64,000 nucleotides of DNA from Streptomyces erythrochromogenes (GTDB taxonomy: Bacteria; Actinomycetota; Actinomycetes; Streptomycetales; Streptomycetaceae): positions 4,030,001 through 4,094,000 of the forward strand of contig NZ_CP108036.1 of assembly GCF_036170895.1 (NCBI RefSeq), in the 5' to 3' direction. This document shows, piece after piece, positions 26,078 through 35,295 of the stretch; the first letter of the stretch is position 1; each line of letters opens with the position of its first letter. Made by a program: the position numbers and the translations under genes. A model generated the notes under the pieces. That model was not told the DNA's origin and searched no databases. It saw nothing but the letters and a program-made list of their open reading frames with translations.

Positions 26078-28507
26078 TCACGGGCCATGGTCATCGCCTC
26101 CATCTGCCGGGTTCGCAGGAACCGGGCGGGGCAGGCGGAGGCGTTTGAGGGCGAGGGCGTTGACGGCGACGATGATGCTGGATCCGGACATGGACAGGGC
26201 GGCGATCTCGGGGCGGAGGACCAGGCCGGTGGCGGGTTCGAAGATGCCTGCGGCGATGGGCAGGGCGATGGCGTTGTAGCCGATGGCCCAGCCGAGGTTC
26301 TGGCGCATCTTGCGCAGGGTGCCGCGGCCGAGGCGCAGGGCGGTGGGGACGTCCAGTGGGTCGGAGCGCATCAGGACGAGGTCGGCGGTCTCGATGGCGA
26401 CGTCGGTGCCGGCGCCGATGGCGATGCCGAGGTCGGCCTGGGCGAGGGCGGGGGCGTCGTTGACGCCGTCGCCGACCATGGCGACCTTGCGTCCGCCGCG
26501 CTGGAGCTCGGCGATGGTGGCGGCCTTGTCGCCGGGAAGGACCTCTGCGATGACGGTGTCGATGCCCAGGCGCTGCGCGATCCGTTCGGCGGTGGCGTGG
26601 TTGTCGCCGGTGAGCATGACGACCTCGACGCCCAGGGCGTGCAGCTCGGTCACGGCGGCCGAAGAGGTCTCCCGTGGTGCGTCGGCGATGCCGATGAGGG
26701 CGGCGGCCAGGCCGTCGATCGTGGCGATGACGACGGTGCGGCCGGTGGCTGCGAGCTCGTCCCGCCGGGCGGCCAGCGGGCCGAGGTCCACGCCTTCGCG
26801 TTCGGCCAGTCGGCGGTTGCCCACGGCGATCCGGTGGCCGTCGACCACGGCGGTCGCCCCGTGGCCGGGCACGTTCTCGAAATGCCGGGCCTGTGCCGGA
26901 CCCACGCTGCGCGACTCGGCGTGGCGTACGACCGCCTCCGCCAGCGGGTGCTCGGATTCCCGCTCGACCGCCGCGACCAGCCGGACGATCTCGTCCTCGT
27001 CGCGGCCGGGTGCGGTGATCACCTCGGTGACCTCGGGTTCGCCCTTGGTGAGGGTGCCGGTCTTGTCCATGACCACGGTCTGGATCCCGGCAGACGCTTC
27101 CAGGGCCATCGCGTTCTTGAACAGGACACCCCGCTTGGCCCCCAGGCCGGTGCCGACCATGATCGCGGTGGGAGTGGCCAGGCCCAGCGCGTCCGGGCAG
27201 GTGATGACGACCACGGTGATCGCGAACAGCATCGCGCTGCTGAAGGGCCGATCGGACGCCAGAAGCCAGACAGCGAGGGTGAGTCCGCCGCCGACCAGGG
27301 CCACGAAGATCAGCCAGAACGCGGCGCGGTCGGCGAGCCGCTGGCCCGGGGCCTTGGAGTTCTGGGCCTCCTGGACCAGCTTGACGATCTGGGCCAGTGC
27401 GGTGTCCGCGCCCACCCTGGTCGCCCGTACCCGCAGGGTGCCGTTGGCGTTGAGGGTGGCACCGACCACGGCTGAGCCCGGCGCCTTGTGCACCGGCAGG
27501 CTCTCCCCCGTCACGGTCGACTCGTCGACCTCACTCTCGCCCTCCTCCACGAGCCCGTCCGCGGCGATCTTCGCGCCGGGGCGTACGAGCAGCAGGTCAC
27601 CGACGGCCACCTCGGCGGTGGCGATCTCGACGGGTTCGCCGTCCCGCAGGACGACGGCCTTGGGCGGGGCGAGGTCCAGCAGCGCGCGGATGGCGTCGTT
27701 GGCGCCACCGCGGGCGCGCATCTCGAACCAGTGGCCGAGCAGGACGAAGGACGCCAGGACGGTGGCGGCCTCGTAGAAGACCTCGCCGCCGCCGGTGAGG
27801 GTGACGATCAGCGAGTACAGCCAGCCCGCGCCGACGGCGACCGCCACCAGCACCATCATGTCCAGCGTTCCGGCGCGCAGGGCACGTACGGCACCGACGA
27901 AGAAGATCGAACACGAGTAGAAGATCACCGGCAGGCTCAGCAGGAGCGCCCACACGTCCTGACGGAGCCCGAACGGCACGGGCGCGTGCCAGCCGAAGAC
28001 CTCCTCGCCGATCGGGGACCAGACCACGATCGGAATGGAGAAGATCACCGCGACGAGGAAGCGGTTGCGCATGTCGGCCACCATGGCCGCCATCGACATC
28101 CCCGCATGACCGCCATGGCCCATCGCCTCATCGGGTGACGGCACGCCCTCCGGTTCGTGCCCCGCGGGCGCGGGGCGCACGACTTCGGCTGCCCTCGCGG
28201 GACCGGGCGGATCCGGCTCGTCCATCGGGTCGCAGATGTGGGCCGGCACCGACTGGCCGGCGCAGTGGTAGCCGCACTCGGTCACCCATCCGCGCAGCTC
28301 CGCCAGCGAGGTCCGCCGCGGGTCGAAGACCACGGTGGCCGACTGCGCCACCGGGTTCACCTCTACGTCCATCACACCCGGCCGACGGCCCAGCACAGCA
28401 GCGACGGTGTTCTGCTGGGTGGCGCGGACCATGCCCCGCACGTCCAGCACTGCCGTCCTGCGCTCTTTGCCCACATCGCTCGGCTCGGAATCCCGCGGGT
28501 GTCGCAT
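26078..28507 (-). CDS. Heavy-metal P1B-type ATPase
   Basis: An 809-residue metal-translocating P-type ATPase. The N-terminal HMA-like domain reads [20 protein letters not shown]; it lacks the usual CxxC metal motif. A His/Met-rich stretch ([14 protein letters not shown]) precedes the first of eight membrane helices. Key motifs: actuator [16 protein letters not shown] in the metal-binding helix (about residue 437), phosphorylation DKTGTLTKG (about 480), SEHPLAEAV with the HP dipeptide, and [10 protein letters not shown] (about 680). The CPD in place of CPC or CPH leaves metal specificity open; the His-rich N-terminus recalls CopB-type copper or silver pumps. A SHOCT protein gene lies upstream. 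Confidence 0.93.
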   Translation of the reverse strand: MRHPRDSEPSDVGKERRTAVLDVRGMVRATQQNTVAAVLGRRPGVMDVEVNPVAQSATVVFDPRRTSLAELRGWVTECGYHCAGQSVPAHICDPMDEPDPPGPARAAEVVRPAPAGHEPEGVPSPDEAMGHGGHAGMSMAAMVADMRNRFLVAVIFSIPIVVWSPIGEEVFGWHAPVPFGLRQDVWALLLSLPVIFYSCSIFFVGAVRALRAGTLDMMVLVAVAVGAGWLYSLIVTLTGGGEVFYEAATVLASFVLLGHWFEMRARGGANDAIRALLDLAPPKAVVLRDGEPVEIATAEVAVGDLLLVRPGAKIAADGLVEEGESEVDESTVTGESLPVHKAPGSAVVGATLNANGTLRVRATRVGADTALAQIVKLVQEAQNSKAPGQRLADRAAFWLIFVALVGGGLTLAVWLLASDRPFSSAMLFAITVVVITCPDALGLATPTAIMVGTGLGAKRGVLFKNAMALEASAGIQTVVMDKTGTLTKGEPEVTEVITAPGRDEDEIVRLVAAVERESEHPLAEAVVRHAESRSVGPAQARHFENVPGHGATAVVDGHRIAVGNRRLAEREGVDLGPLAARRDELAATGRTVVIATIDGLAAALIGIADAPRETSSAAVTELHALGVEVVMLTGDNHATAERIAQRLGIDTVIAEVLPGDKAATIAELQRGGRKVAMVGDGVNDAPALAQADLGIAIGAGTDVAIETADLVLMRSDPLDVPTALRLGRGTLRKMRQNLGWAIGYNAIALPIAAGIFEPATGLVLRPEIAALSMSGSSIIVAVNALALKRLRLPRPVPANPADGGDDHGP

Positions 28508-28723
28508 GACCGTTCACCTCCCCGGTACGTCGGTGGCCCGTTCGGTCAGAGCATTCCCTTCCGGCAGCCTGTGGCCAGCGCGGCGGCCCCGCAACGGCAG
28601 CGCGGCCCCCGGTAAATTCGGCGGCCTCCGTGACAGTGATGCGGGTCTGAACGTGCCCGCCACGCCCGGCCCGCTGTAGCGCGGGAGCAGTCACTTCCGT
28701 CCGGGGCCTGCGCCCGCGCACCT

Positions 28724-28996
28724 TCATGGTTTCGGGTCGGGCCCGGCCTGGCGCAGGGTGCCGAGGCGGCGTCGGTAGTCGTCCTCGTCGATCTCGCCAC
28801 GAGCGAGCCTGGCGGCCAGGATCTGCTCGGGAGGCGGCGTCGCAGGCTCGTGAGTGTGCTCCTGGGGGCGGGCAAGGGCCCGGAAGAGCAGCACCGCAAC
28901 AGTGATGATCAGCGTCCAGAAGAGAATCATGCTGGCAGACATCGCGAACCAGCCCCAGCCGCTGATGTCGTGGTCGTACCAGAACATCATGACCAT
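28724..28996 (-). CDS. SHOCT-domain membrane protein
   Basis: A 90-residue protein with one membrane helix (about residues 16-40, MSASMILFWTLIITVAVLLF) and a C-terminal SHOCT motif, ILAARLARGEIDEDDYRRRL (residues about 58-77). SHOCT domains are short oligomerisation modules. It lies 216 nt upstream of the P-type ATPase in the same direction, a common neighbourhood for metal ATPases. The exact role is unknown. Confidence 0.85.
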   Translation of the reverse strand: MVMMFWYDHDISGWGWFAMSASMILFWTLIITVAVLLFRALARPQEHTHEPATPPPEQILAARLARGEIDEDDYRRRLGTLRQAGPDPKP

Positions 28997-29169
28997 GCAC
29001 CTCCCCGAGGGGCACGACAGCCTTCACTCACATCATCCAGGGCCGCCCCACTACTGGCAGGGGCCGAATGGTCCCCGATCACGGGCCACGCAGCCCCTCG
29101 ACTGGGTTGCATGCCGAGGGGCTGCGTGGGCGCACGGAGCGCTTCCCGCGCAAGCTTCGGCTTCGGCGA

Positions 29170-29340
29170 CGCCTTCTGGCGGGCGGCGCGCACCGTGGTG
29201 TGGCGCAGGTCGTAGAAGCGGAAGTCCTTCGGCAGGCCGACCTTCGATCGGGCCTTGGCCCAATTGCGGCCGAAGGACGTGCGCCGGAACGGCGCTCCCT
29301 TCTCTCTCCCCACACACACCACGAACAGCAGCCCGTCGGG
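29170..29340 (-). pseudogene. Tyrosine integrase remnant
   Basis: A fragment of about 57 residues from the C-terminal catalytic domain of a phage-type integrase. The readable core is DGLLFVVCVGREKGAPFRRT, then FGRNWAKARSKVGLPKDF and RFYDLRHTTV. LRHT carries the first Arg of the R-H-R-Y set. The sequence then turns into unrelated Lys/Pro-rich text, so the His, second Arg and Tyr are absent. No N-terminal DNA-binding part is seen upstream. This is a sign of a decayed integrative element. Confidence 0.8.
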
Positions 29341-29435
29341 CTCCTTCTCCGCGAACGAGAAGGCCGAACTCGATCGGCTGCTCGGCCTCATGATCGAGCC
29401 CGCTCGTTCCTTTACTCCGTACGCCTTCTGACCAA

Positions 29436-29477
29436 TGCCACCGGGGCCAACGCATTTCAGCGTTGGCCCCGGTGGCA
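29436..29477. terminator. Strong hairpin terminator
   Basis: Perfect inverted repeat of 18 bp (TGCCACCGGGGCCAACGC / its complement) with loop ATTTCA. It lies just after the Nudix gene on the minus strand. Confidence 0.9.
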
Positions 29478-29490
29478 TGTCCGCATGGCC

Positions 29491-29934
29491 CTACGACCAG
29501 AACACGGCCCCAGCTCCGAGCGTGCCGGCACCGATGGCACCCCGCAGGACGTAAGCGATCTCCTCTGGCTTGAGGTCGATGCCGTCGAGCCCCTCCACGC
29601 TCAGCGGAATCTCCTCCAGCGCGTATTCGCCGCGGCCCTCGGCGCTGAACTCAGGGCCGGTGCGGTCTTCGAAGGACCACGTCGTGATGCGGGCGAGGTA
29701 GAAGAGCTGACGCTCCTTGTCGGATTCCATGGTGTGGAAGAGGCGGATGATGTCGGCTTTCCCCGCGATCTCCTCGTGGATCTCGCGGTGGAGGGCCGCC
29801 TCACGGGACTCGTCGCTGGCTTCGACGCCACCCCCGGGGAGCACCCAGTACTCGGGGACGTCCGGCTTGGTGCGGCGGATGACCAGCATCGTGTCGTCCG
29901 CGGTGACGAGGACGGCTCGGACTCGTTCGATCAT
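29491..29934 (-). CDS. NUDIX hydrolase
   Basis: A 147-residue Nudix enzyme that would hydrolyse a nucleoside diphosphate linked to another moiety. The Nudix box is GGGVEASDESREAALHREIH then EEIAG (residues about 34-57), matching G-x5-E-x7-RE-x2-EE. It starts at 29934 with MIERVRAVLVTADDTMLVIR. It is monocistronic with its own terminator. Substrate unknown; short Nudix proteins of this layout resemble MutT or ADP-ribose types. Confidence 0.9.
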   Translation of the reverse strand: MIERVRAVLVTADDTMLVIRRTKPDVPEYWVLPGGGVEASDESREAALHREIHEEIAGKADIIRLFHTMESDKERQLFYLARITTWSFEDRTGPEFSAEGRGEYALEEIPLSVEGLDGIDLKPEEIAYVLRGAIGAGTLGAGAVFWS

Positions 29935-29965
29935 TCGGCTTTGTCTCCTTTGCTTGTTGGCGGTC

Positions 29966-30501
29966 TCAGTGCAGCAGCCAGCCGCCGTGGTCGTGGACGG
30001 ATTGCCCAGTGATGAACGACGCGGAGGGGCCCGCCTGCGCCGTGCTGTACGCGACGAGGTTGGTGCGGCCAGCGCGGGCGTTGACGCTGCCGATGCTCAC
30101 GATCCGGCCCCAGCAGCGTTCGATCATGCCCGGGGTCAGGGCGTGGCAGGTGCGGTAATGGGCGGTGAGGTCACGTCGAGGAAGTAGTTCCAGGCGGCTT
30201 CGTCGGTCTCCTGCCAGGGCACGCCGGGGTAGGAGCCGGCGTTGTTGACGAGGATGTCGACGGGGCCGATCTCGGCGCGGACGAGGTCGGCCGTGGTCTG
30301 CACGGCGATGGGGTCGGTCAGGTCGGCGTTCACGGCGATGCCTGGGCTTCCGTCGCGCTCGAAGGCGGCGAGGAGGACGTGGGGTTCGGAGTCCTGGCCG
30401 AGGTGGTTGACGGCGACGGTGGAGCCGGCGGCCGCGAGGGCCCGTCCGATCTCGGCGCCGATGCCGGTGGCTCCGCCGGGGACGAGGGCCGTCCGCCACA
30501 C
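29966..30501 (-). pseudogene. Short-chain dehydrogenase (SDR), frameshifted and internally deleted
   Basis: From a GTG at 30501 the frame reads RTALVPGGATGIGAEIGRAL, the Rossmann TGxxxGIG motif with Pro for Thr, then DILVNNAGSYPGVPWQ. Around 30170 the frame shifts; the second frame continues LTAHYRTCHALTPGMIERCW, then GRIVSIGSVNARAGRTNLVA YSTA. It jumps to SASFITGQSVHDHGGWLLH at the C-terminus, so about 80 residues following the YxxxK segment are missing. The catalytic Lys is not seen at YSTAQAG, where Gln replaces it. Confidence 0.85.
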
Positions 30502-30529
30502 CAACCCCACGGGCGGCGGCCACGACGGG

Positions 30530-30682
30530 GAACTCACCACCGGGCAAATCGCCCGCCTGACCAGCCTCCGCGACAAAGCCCTCTCGGCCGCGAGCCAGGC
30601 CGGCCTCGTCAACAACCTCAACGACGCCCTCGCCTGGGGCATCTTCCCCCCCCTGCTCTTCGCCGCCCGCGGCCTGTCCAGC
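30530..30682 (+). pseudogene. MFS transporter fragment
   Basis: About 50 residues in one plus-strand frame: ASQAGLVNNLNDALAWGIFP then PLLFAARGLS. This motif is a conserved helix in one branch of major facilitator transporters. No start, no other helices and no continuation are visible, so it is a remnant. It is oppositely oriented to the SDR remnant. Confidence 0.6.
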
Positions 30683-30806
30683 CGGATGCCCGGTGTCCGT
30701 CACATGGGCAGTCTGACTGCCCCAAGAGGCCGTACAGAGACGGGATCTGAGATCCGTCCGAGCCTCTGATCGCACATCACAGCACGCGACGAGCCTTGCA
30801 ACGCAT

Positions 30807-31484
30807 CTACCCGAGGTGGGGTGGCGAGCTGCGCGGGGTTACCAGGCCGGCTTCGTAGGCGAGGATCACGAGCTGGGCGCGGTCGCGGGCGTAGAGCTTG
30901 GTCATGGCGCGGTTGACGTGGGTCTTCGCGGTCAGCGGGCTGATCACCATGCGAGCCGCGATCTCGTCATTGGACAGGCCGTGCGCAACCAGAACGACGG
31001 CCTCCCGTTCTCGGCCGGTCAGTTCTTCCAGCCCCGGCCCCGTGTTGGTGGGGAGCGGCTGGGTGACGTACCGGTTGATCAGTTTGCGGGTGATCGAGGG
31101 GGCAAGGAGGGCGTCGCCGCGCGCGGCCACGCGGACAGCGTGCAGGAAGTCCTCCGGCACGATGTCTTTGACGAGGAATCCGGCGGCGCCGGCGGACAGG
31201 GCGTTGAAGACGTATTCGTCCAGGCCGTAGTTGGTGAGGATGACGACGTGGACGCAGGCCAGTGCCGGATCGGCTGCGATGCGCCGGGTCGTCTCGATGC
31301 CGTCGAGGACCGGCATCTGGATATCGACGAGTGCGATGTCGGGCAGGTGCTCTCTGGCCAGCGCCAGGCCCTCCTGGCCGTTGGCGGCCTCGGCCACGAC
31401 CTCGATGTCGTCTTCGAGGGCGAGGAGCGCGCGGAATCCGCTGCGGATGAGCGGCTGGTCGTCGACCAGCAGGACACGGATCAC
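30807..31484 (-). CDS. NarL/LuxR-family response regulator
   Basis: A 225-residue two-component response regulator. The receiver domain (residues 1-120) has VLLVDDQPLIRSGF, the phospho-acceptor Asp in IALVDIQMPVLDG (about residue 54), and the Lys in FLVKDIVPEDF. The LuxR helix-turn-helix (about 155-210) reads LTGREREAVVLVAHGLSNDE then IAARMVISPLTAKTHV. It overlaps its sensor kinase gene by 4 nt and is the downstream cistron. No transporter is adjacent; the DUF6223-like gene is divergent. Signal unknown. Confidence 0.93.
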   Translation of the reverse strand: MIRVLLVDDQPLIRSGFRALLALEDDIEVVAEAANGQEGLALAREHLPDIALVDIQMPVLDGIETTRRIAADPALACVHVVILTNYGLDEYVFNALSAGAAGFLVKDIVPEDFLHAVRVAARGDALLAPSITRKLINRYVTQPLPTNTGPGLEELTGREREAVVLVAHGLSNDEIAARMVISPLTAKTHVNRAMTKLYARDRAQLVILAYEAGLVTPRSSPPHLG

Positions 31485-32608
31485 GATGCTCGTTCCACGG
31501 GGAGTTCGGCCCGGACGGTGAAGCCGCCCTCGTCGCGCGGCGCCGCCCGGAGGCGACCGCCGAGGGCGGTGACCCGCTCGCGCATCCCGAGCAGTCCGAT
31601 GCCGGGCACGGGGGCGGTGTCCGGCGTGGCCTTGCCGTTGTCGTCGACCTGGAGGGCGACACCGTCCGGACGGTAGTCGATGCGGACCGACGCCGTGGTC
31701 GCGTCCGCGTGACGGGCGATGTTGGTGAGCGACTCCTGGACGATCCGGTAGACGGTCCGACCCACCGCGGCCGGCACGTCATGCGGCTGGCCCTGGGTCG
31801 TCAGGGTCGCCTGCAGACCGGTCTTGCCGTGCCGTGCCACCAGTTCGGGGATGTGGTCGAGACCGTGCGGTGGGCTGGTGTCGTCGTCGCGGAGCGCCTC
31901 CAGTGTGGCGCGGAGTTCCCGGGACGCTTCCCTGCCGGCTTCCCGTATCGCCAGCAGGGTTTCCGGGACCGGTTCGCCGCGCTTGCGGGCCACGTGGACG
32001 GCGACTTCGGACTGCACCTTGATGACCGAGATCTGATGGGTGAGCGAATCGTGCAGCTCTCGCGCGATGTGCAGCCTTTCCTCGTCGGCACGTCGTCGCG
32101 CGGTCTCCTCGCGGGTGCGTTCGGCTTCGTCGGCTCGCTGCTCGGCCTGCCGGAGGGCTTCACCGGCGGCGCCGGCGGCGATGAGCCAGGCGATTTGGAG
32201 GGCGCCCCGGGCCTGCGCGAACGCCTCGCCCTTGTCGTGCAGGCCCGATATCAGGGCCGCGAGGGGGAGAGAGGCCAGCACGGCCACGCTGGTCACCACC
32301 GTGACGAGGCGGTGCCCCGCCCGCATGGCCGCGTACACCGCGAAGAGGAACGCGACGGCCGCCACGTCGAACCCCGCCGCTTGATACCCCACCGCACACA
32401 GCCCGGTGACGGCGAGGACGGGAACCGGAGCCCGCCGTCCGGCGGCGAGAGCCAGGCCGCCCACCGCCAGCAACACGTATCCGAGCAGGTCGAGTCCTGT
32501 GGCGGAGTGCTGCCCGGACAGCCCGGTGAACAGCAGCGCTGCCGCCACGCCCATGGCCATCAGCCAGTCTCTGACACCGGCCCGAACGCGGAACGGTCCT
32601 TTGCTCAT
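31481..32608 (-). CDS. Sensor histidine kinase, NarL partner
   Basis: A 375-residue membrane kinase. About five hydrophobic helices (residues 10-140) precede a linker coiled coil (EALRQAEQRADEAERTREET). The HisKA_3 dimerisation domain carries ERLHIARELHDSLTHQISVI with the phospho-His at about residue 184. The HATPase domain has QESLTNIARHADATTASVRI, VDDNGKATPD and GIGLLGMRERVTALGG. The start at 32608 gives MSKGPFRVRAGVRDWLMAMG. It pairs with the response regulator downstream through an ATGA overlap. Confidence 0.93.
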   Translation of the reverse strand: MSKGPFRVRAGVRDWLMAMGVAAALLFTGLSGQHSATGLDLLGYVLLAVGGLALAAGRRAPVPVLAVTGLCAVGYQAAGFDVAAVAFLFAVYAAMRAGHRLVTVVTSVAVLASLPLAALISGLHDKGEAFAQARGALQIAWLIAAGAAGEALRQAEQRADEAERTREETARRRADEERLHIARELHDSLTHQISVIKVQSEVAVHVARKRGEPVPETLLAIREAGREASRELRATLEALRDDDTSPPHGLDHIPELVARHGKTGLQATLTTQGQPHDVPAAVGRTVYRIVQESLTNIARHADATTASVRIDYRPDGVALQVDDNGKATPDTAPVPGIGLLGMRERVTALGGRLRAAPRDEGGFTVRAELPVERAS

Positions 32609-32804
32609 GGGCGCACCGTAGCCCGGGGACGCCGCAGTCGAATCCCGCTCGCGGACGAGCACCCGGTACCACGCACGCAGTAGCTCCGCAGCACGTGCCG
32701 CGTCCGTGGTAGCGCGAAGTGCCTGCGCCTGCCGGACGACCGGCCAGGGGCCCGGCCGACATGCTCGAAGCGCATCCAGTCGTGGGAAGAGAAGGAGCAC
32801 CCTG

Positions 32805-33233
32805 ATGTCCGCTCGTCGCCTGTTCGCCGCCGCCCCGGCCGCCCTGCTCGGCGGGCTCGGCATTGCCCTTGCCACACCTGCGGCAGCGCACGCCTCGGTC
32901 CAGCCCGTCGCCGCTGGCGTCACCGACTTCAGCCTCGGGAGGCTCGGAGCCACCACCGGCGGGCTGCTGGGGCTGGCTGCCGTGGTCATCGCCGTGCTGG
33001 CGACGACCCGGCCCGCCGGTCGTCTCGGCATTGCCAACGGGTCGCTCGGGGCCACGGCGGCGATAGTGGCAGGGCTGATCGCCATGGCTCTCGGCGGGTT
33101 GGTCGCGGCCACCGCTGACGGTGGACTCGGCACCGGCAACGGGCTTGGCGGCGCCTACGTGGCTCTGCTGCTCGGGCTGGCCGGCACTGCCCTGGGCGGG
33201 CGGGCTCTGACCCGCTCCCGCCGCGCCCGTTGA
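32805..33233 (+). CDS. Small membrane protein, DUF6223-like
   Basis: A 142-residue protein with a signal sequence or first helix (AAPAALLGGLGIALATPAAA) and three further hydrophobic helices (for example LLGLAAVVIAVLATT, IVAGLIAMALGGLVAA and VALLLGLAGTALGGRAL). The DUF6223 assignment is from pattern memory. RBS AAGGAG lies 8 nt before ATG 32805. It is divergent from the histidine kinase, and its small size and position suggest a target of that two-component system. Function unknown. Confidence 0.75.
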   Translation: MSARRLFAAAPAALLGGLGIALATPAAAHASVQPVAAGVTDFSLGRLGATTGGLLGLAAVVIAVLATTRPAGRLGIANGSLGATAAIVAGLIAMALGGLVAATADGGLGTGNGLGGAYVALLLGLAGTALGGRALTRSRRAR

Positions 33234-33259
33234 CCACCCCGGATACGTGCTCGCGACGG

Positions 33260-33716
33260 TCACGCGCTGCGGGCGGCCACCACACGCCGTACCCCGTAGG
33301 CAGCGGCGCCGGCGGCCAGCACCGCGGCGCCGGACATCACCGAGGGGGCCGGGAGGGCGAAGGCGAGGACGAGGAGGCCGACCAGCCCGACGACCGGGAT
33401 GATCCGCGCCGGTCGGCCCTCGTCCGGGGCGAGGGTCCAGGCGGAGGCGTTGGCGACGGCGTAGCGGGCGGGCACGCCGAAGGAGGAGAAACCGATCGCC
33501 CCGCGTACGTCTGCACTCGCGGCGAGCACGGCCACTACGGCCCCGACCACGAGTTCGGCGCGGTGCGGCACCTGGAACTTCGGGTGGATGGCGGCAGGGC
33601 GTGCGGCAGGTACCGGTCGCGGGCCATGGCCAGGTCGTGCGGGAGACCCCGAGGATCAGGGCGAGGAGCGAGCCGAGCCCGGCCACGGCGGCGCCCACCC
33701 GTACGACCGGTACTTG
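33260..33716 (-). pseudogene. APC-family amino acid permease, 5'-truncated and twice frameshifted
   Basis: Three frames together spell the C-terminal part of an amino acid permease: VPVVRVGAAVAGLGSLLALI LGVSRTT, then AMARDRYLPHALPP, then HPKFQVPHRAELVVGAVVAV through VRRVVAARSA and a stop at 33260. The breaks are near 33640 and 33595, each explained by one lost base. The first two-thirds of the permease are absent; the fragment joins directly to the SnoaL-like remnant at 33719. Confidence 0.85.
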
Positions 33717-33718
33717 GG

Positions 33719-33883
33719 TGCCTGCGCCCCCGGCACACCTGTCGGTATCGGCGCGTGGAACACCACGTCCGACTCGACGACCCCGTCGATCGTCTTCGAG
33801 ATGACCTCCGGATCGCCGCTGTTCACGGCATCGTGGAAACGGCCGAACGCCATCCTGTCGTCGCCTTGCGCCCCGATGCTCAC
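33719..33883 (-). pseudogene. SnoaL/NTF2-like protein, truncated by fusion to permease remnant
   Basis: From GTG 33883 (overlapping the oxidoreductase stop by 4 nt) the frame reads MSIGAQGDDRMAFGRFHDAV then NSGDPEVISKTIDGVVESDV and VFHAPIPTGVPGAQ. FHDAVNSGDPEVISKTID is typical of SnoaL-like polyketide cyclase or ester-cyclase folds. After about 55 residues it runs into permease sequence. A deletion appears to have joined two genes. Confidence 0.75.
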
Positions 33884-35091
33884 GGCGCGGCCACCGCCAC
33901 CGGCGCTTCGGCCTGCCCGGCTTGCGCGGCCTGGAGCAGTCGCTGTCGCGTGGCGCCTCCCGAGAGGCGGTGCAGGCGGTACGCGCCGGGCTTGCCCGCC
34001 TCGTCGGCCAGGTGCTTGACGACGCCCGTGCACACCGTCTCCTTGAGCTTCGCGCCCAGGCGGCCGTCGATGTTGAACCACACCGCGACGTCGGCCCGGT
34101 TGGCGAACTGGAAGATGCCGTCTGCCCGGCCCAGGCTGATGCACTGGGCGGCGAAGGACTGGTTGAGGGTCTCGGGCCGCTCACCCGCGATCCGGGCCAG
34201 CACCGTGTCGGCGGCGCGCGCGCCCATCGGCATCGCGGCCTGGCAACTCATCCGCAGCGGCAGGCCCGACGGCGCCGCCGAGTCCCCGGCGGCGATGATA
34301 CGTACGTCGTCCACGCTGGTCAGCGTCTCGTCCGTGAGCAGCCTGCCCAGGGCGTCGGTGCTCAGCCCACTGCGCACTGCCAGGTCCGGTACGCCGAAGC
34401 CGACGGTCCAGATGGTCACCTCGCTCGACAGCGTGCGGCCGTCGGCGAGCCGTACGGCGTCGCGGGTCACGGCCGTAACCTTCGTGCCGGGGCCGTCGAG
34501 GACGGTCACCCCGAGTCTGGCCAGCCGCCGGGCGACCGAGCGCCGGCCCCGGGGGTGCAGGTACGGGCCGAGCTCCCCGCCGCACACCAGCGTCACGGCG
34601 CGGCCCGCCCCCGAAAGCTCGGCGGCGGTCTCGATGCCGGTCGGACCGGCTCCTACCACCGTCACCGCGGCCGTCGCGGACGCGGCGTCGAGGACCGGCC
34701 GCAGCCGCCCGGCCTCCTCGAAGGTGCCGATGGGATAGGCGAACTCGGCCGCCCCGGGCACGCTCGGGTCGGCGCTGCCACTGCCCACCGCGTAGACCAG
34801 GTAGTCGTAGCCGACCGTGCCGCCGCCCGCCAGCTCCACGGCACGCCCGGCCGAGTCGATCCGGGTCACGCTGTCGACCACCAGCCGTACGCCCTCGGCC
34901 AGGACCTCCCGGTAGCCGACGACCGCCGTGTCGGTCCCGCCCACCAGCTGGTGGAGGCGGATGCGGTGGACGAAGTCCGGGCGCGGATTGACCAGCGTCA
35001 CCGTCACGTCACCGCGCTGCGTCAGACGGTTGGCCGCCATGACGCCCGCGTACCCTCCGCCGACCACGACCACATCGGTGTTCTCGTTCAT
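33880..35091 (-). CDS. FAD-dependent NAD(P)H oxidoreductase (NDH-2-like)
   Basis: A 403-residue pyridine nucleotide-disulfide oxidoreductase-family flavoprotein. FAD binding: VVVVGGGYAGVMAANRLTQR (residues about 7-26). NAD(P) binding: VTVVGAGPTGIETAAELSGA (about 145-165). A second FAD contact is VRIIAAGDSAAPSGLPLRMS with the conserved AAGD. The C-terminal part (SLGRADGIFQFANRADVAVW) suits type II NADH dehydrogenases, though without clear membrane anchors. It diverges from a TetR gene (35296) that probably represses it, and once headed an operon with the truncated SnoaL-like gene. Confidence 0.9.
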   Translation of the reverse strand: MNENTDVVVVGGGYAGVMAANRLTQRGDVTVTLVNPRPDFVHRIRLHQLVGGTDTAVVGYREVLAEGVRLVVDSVTRIDSAGRAVELAGGGTVGYDYLVYAVGSGSADPSVPGAAEFAYPIGTFEEAGRLRPVLDAASATAAVTVVGAGPTGIETAAELSGAGRAVTLVCGGELGPYLHPRGRRSVARRLARLGVTVLDGPGTKVTAVTRDAVRLADGRTLSSEVTIWTVGFGVPDLAVRSGLSTDALGRLLTDETLTSVDDVRIIAAGDSAAPSGLPLRMSCQAAMPMGARAADTVLARIAGERPETLNQSFAAQCISLGRADGIFQFANRADVAVWFNIDGRLGAKLKETVCTGVVKHLADEAGKPGAYRLHRLSGGATRQRLLQAAQAGQAEAPVAVAAP

Positions 35092-35202
35092 GGTGCGTCC
35101 TCCACTTCAAGGGGTCGGCCTCAAGACACCGACGCCCCGGTTCCTGTGACAGGTACGGCTGAACTGGCCTGCCCCGCCATCACGTTCACGACTGTGCGCT
35201 CC

Positions 35203-35218
35203 CTGCACTGCTGTGCAG
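35203..35218. promoter_or_regulatory. Dyads in the oxidoreductase/TetR divergent region
   Basis: CTGCAC-TGCT-GTGCAG at 35203-35218 and CCCCTGAGGGG at 35242-35252. They flank an A+T-rich GATATACTTATC. Both lie in the 204-nt intergenic region between divergent genes and are candidate TetR operators. Confidence 0.45.
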
Positions 35219-35295
35219 CGACTGCATGAAGATATACTTATCCCCTGAGGGGGCGTCAAGACCCCACCGACCCGATCCGGGAGCGAGAGGCCACG

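Noticed and set aside
28135..28509. 124-codon plus-strand frame within the P-type ATPase
   Set aside because: Antisense shadow of the N-terminal HMA region.
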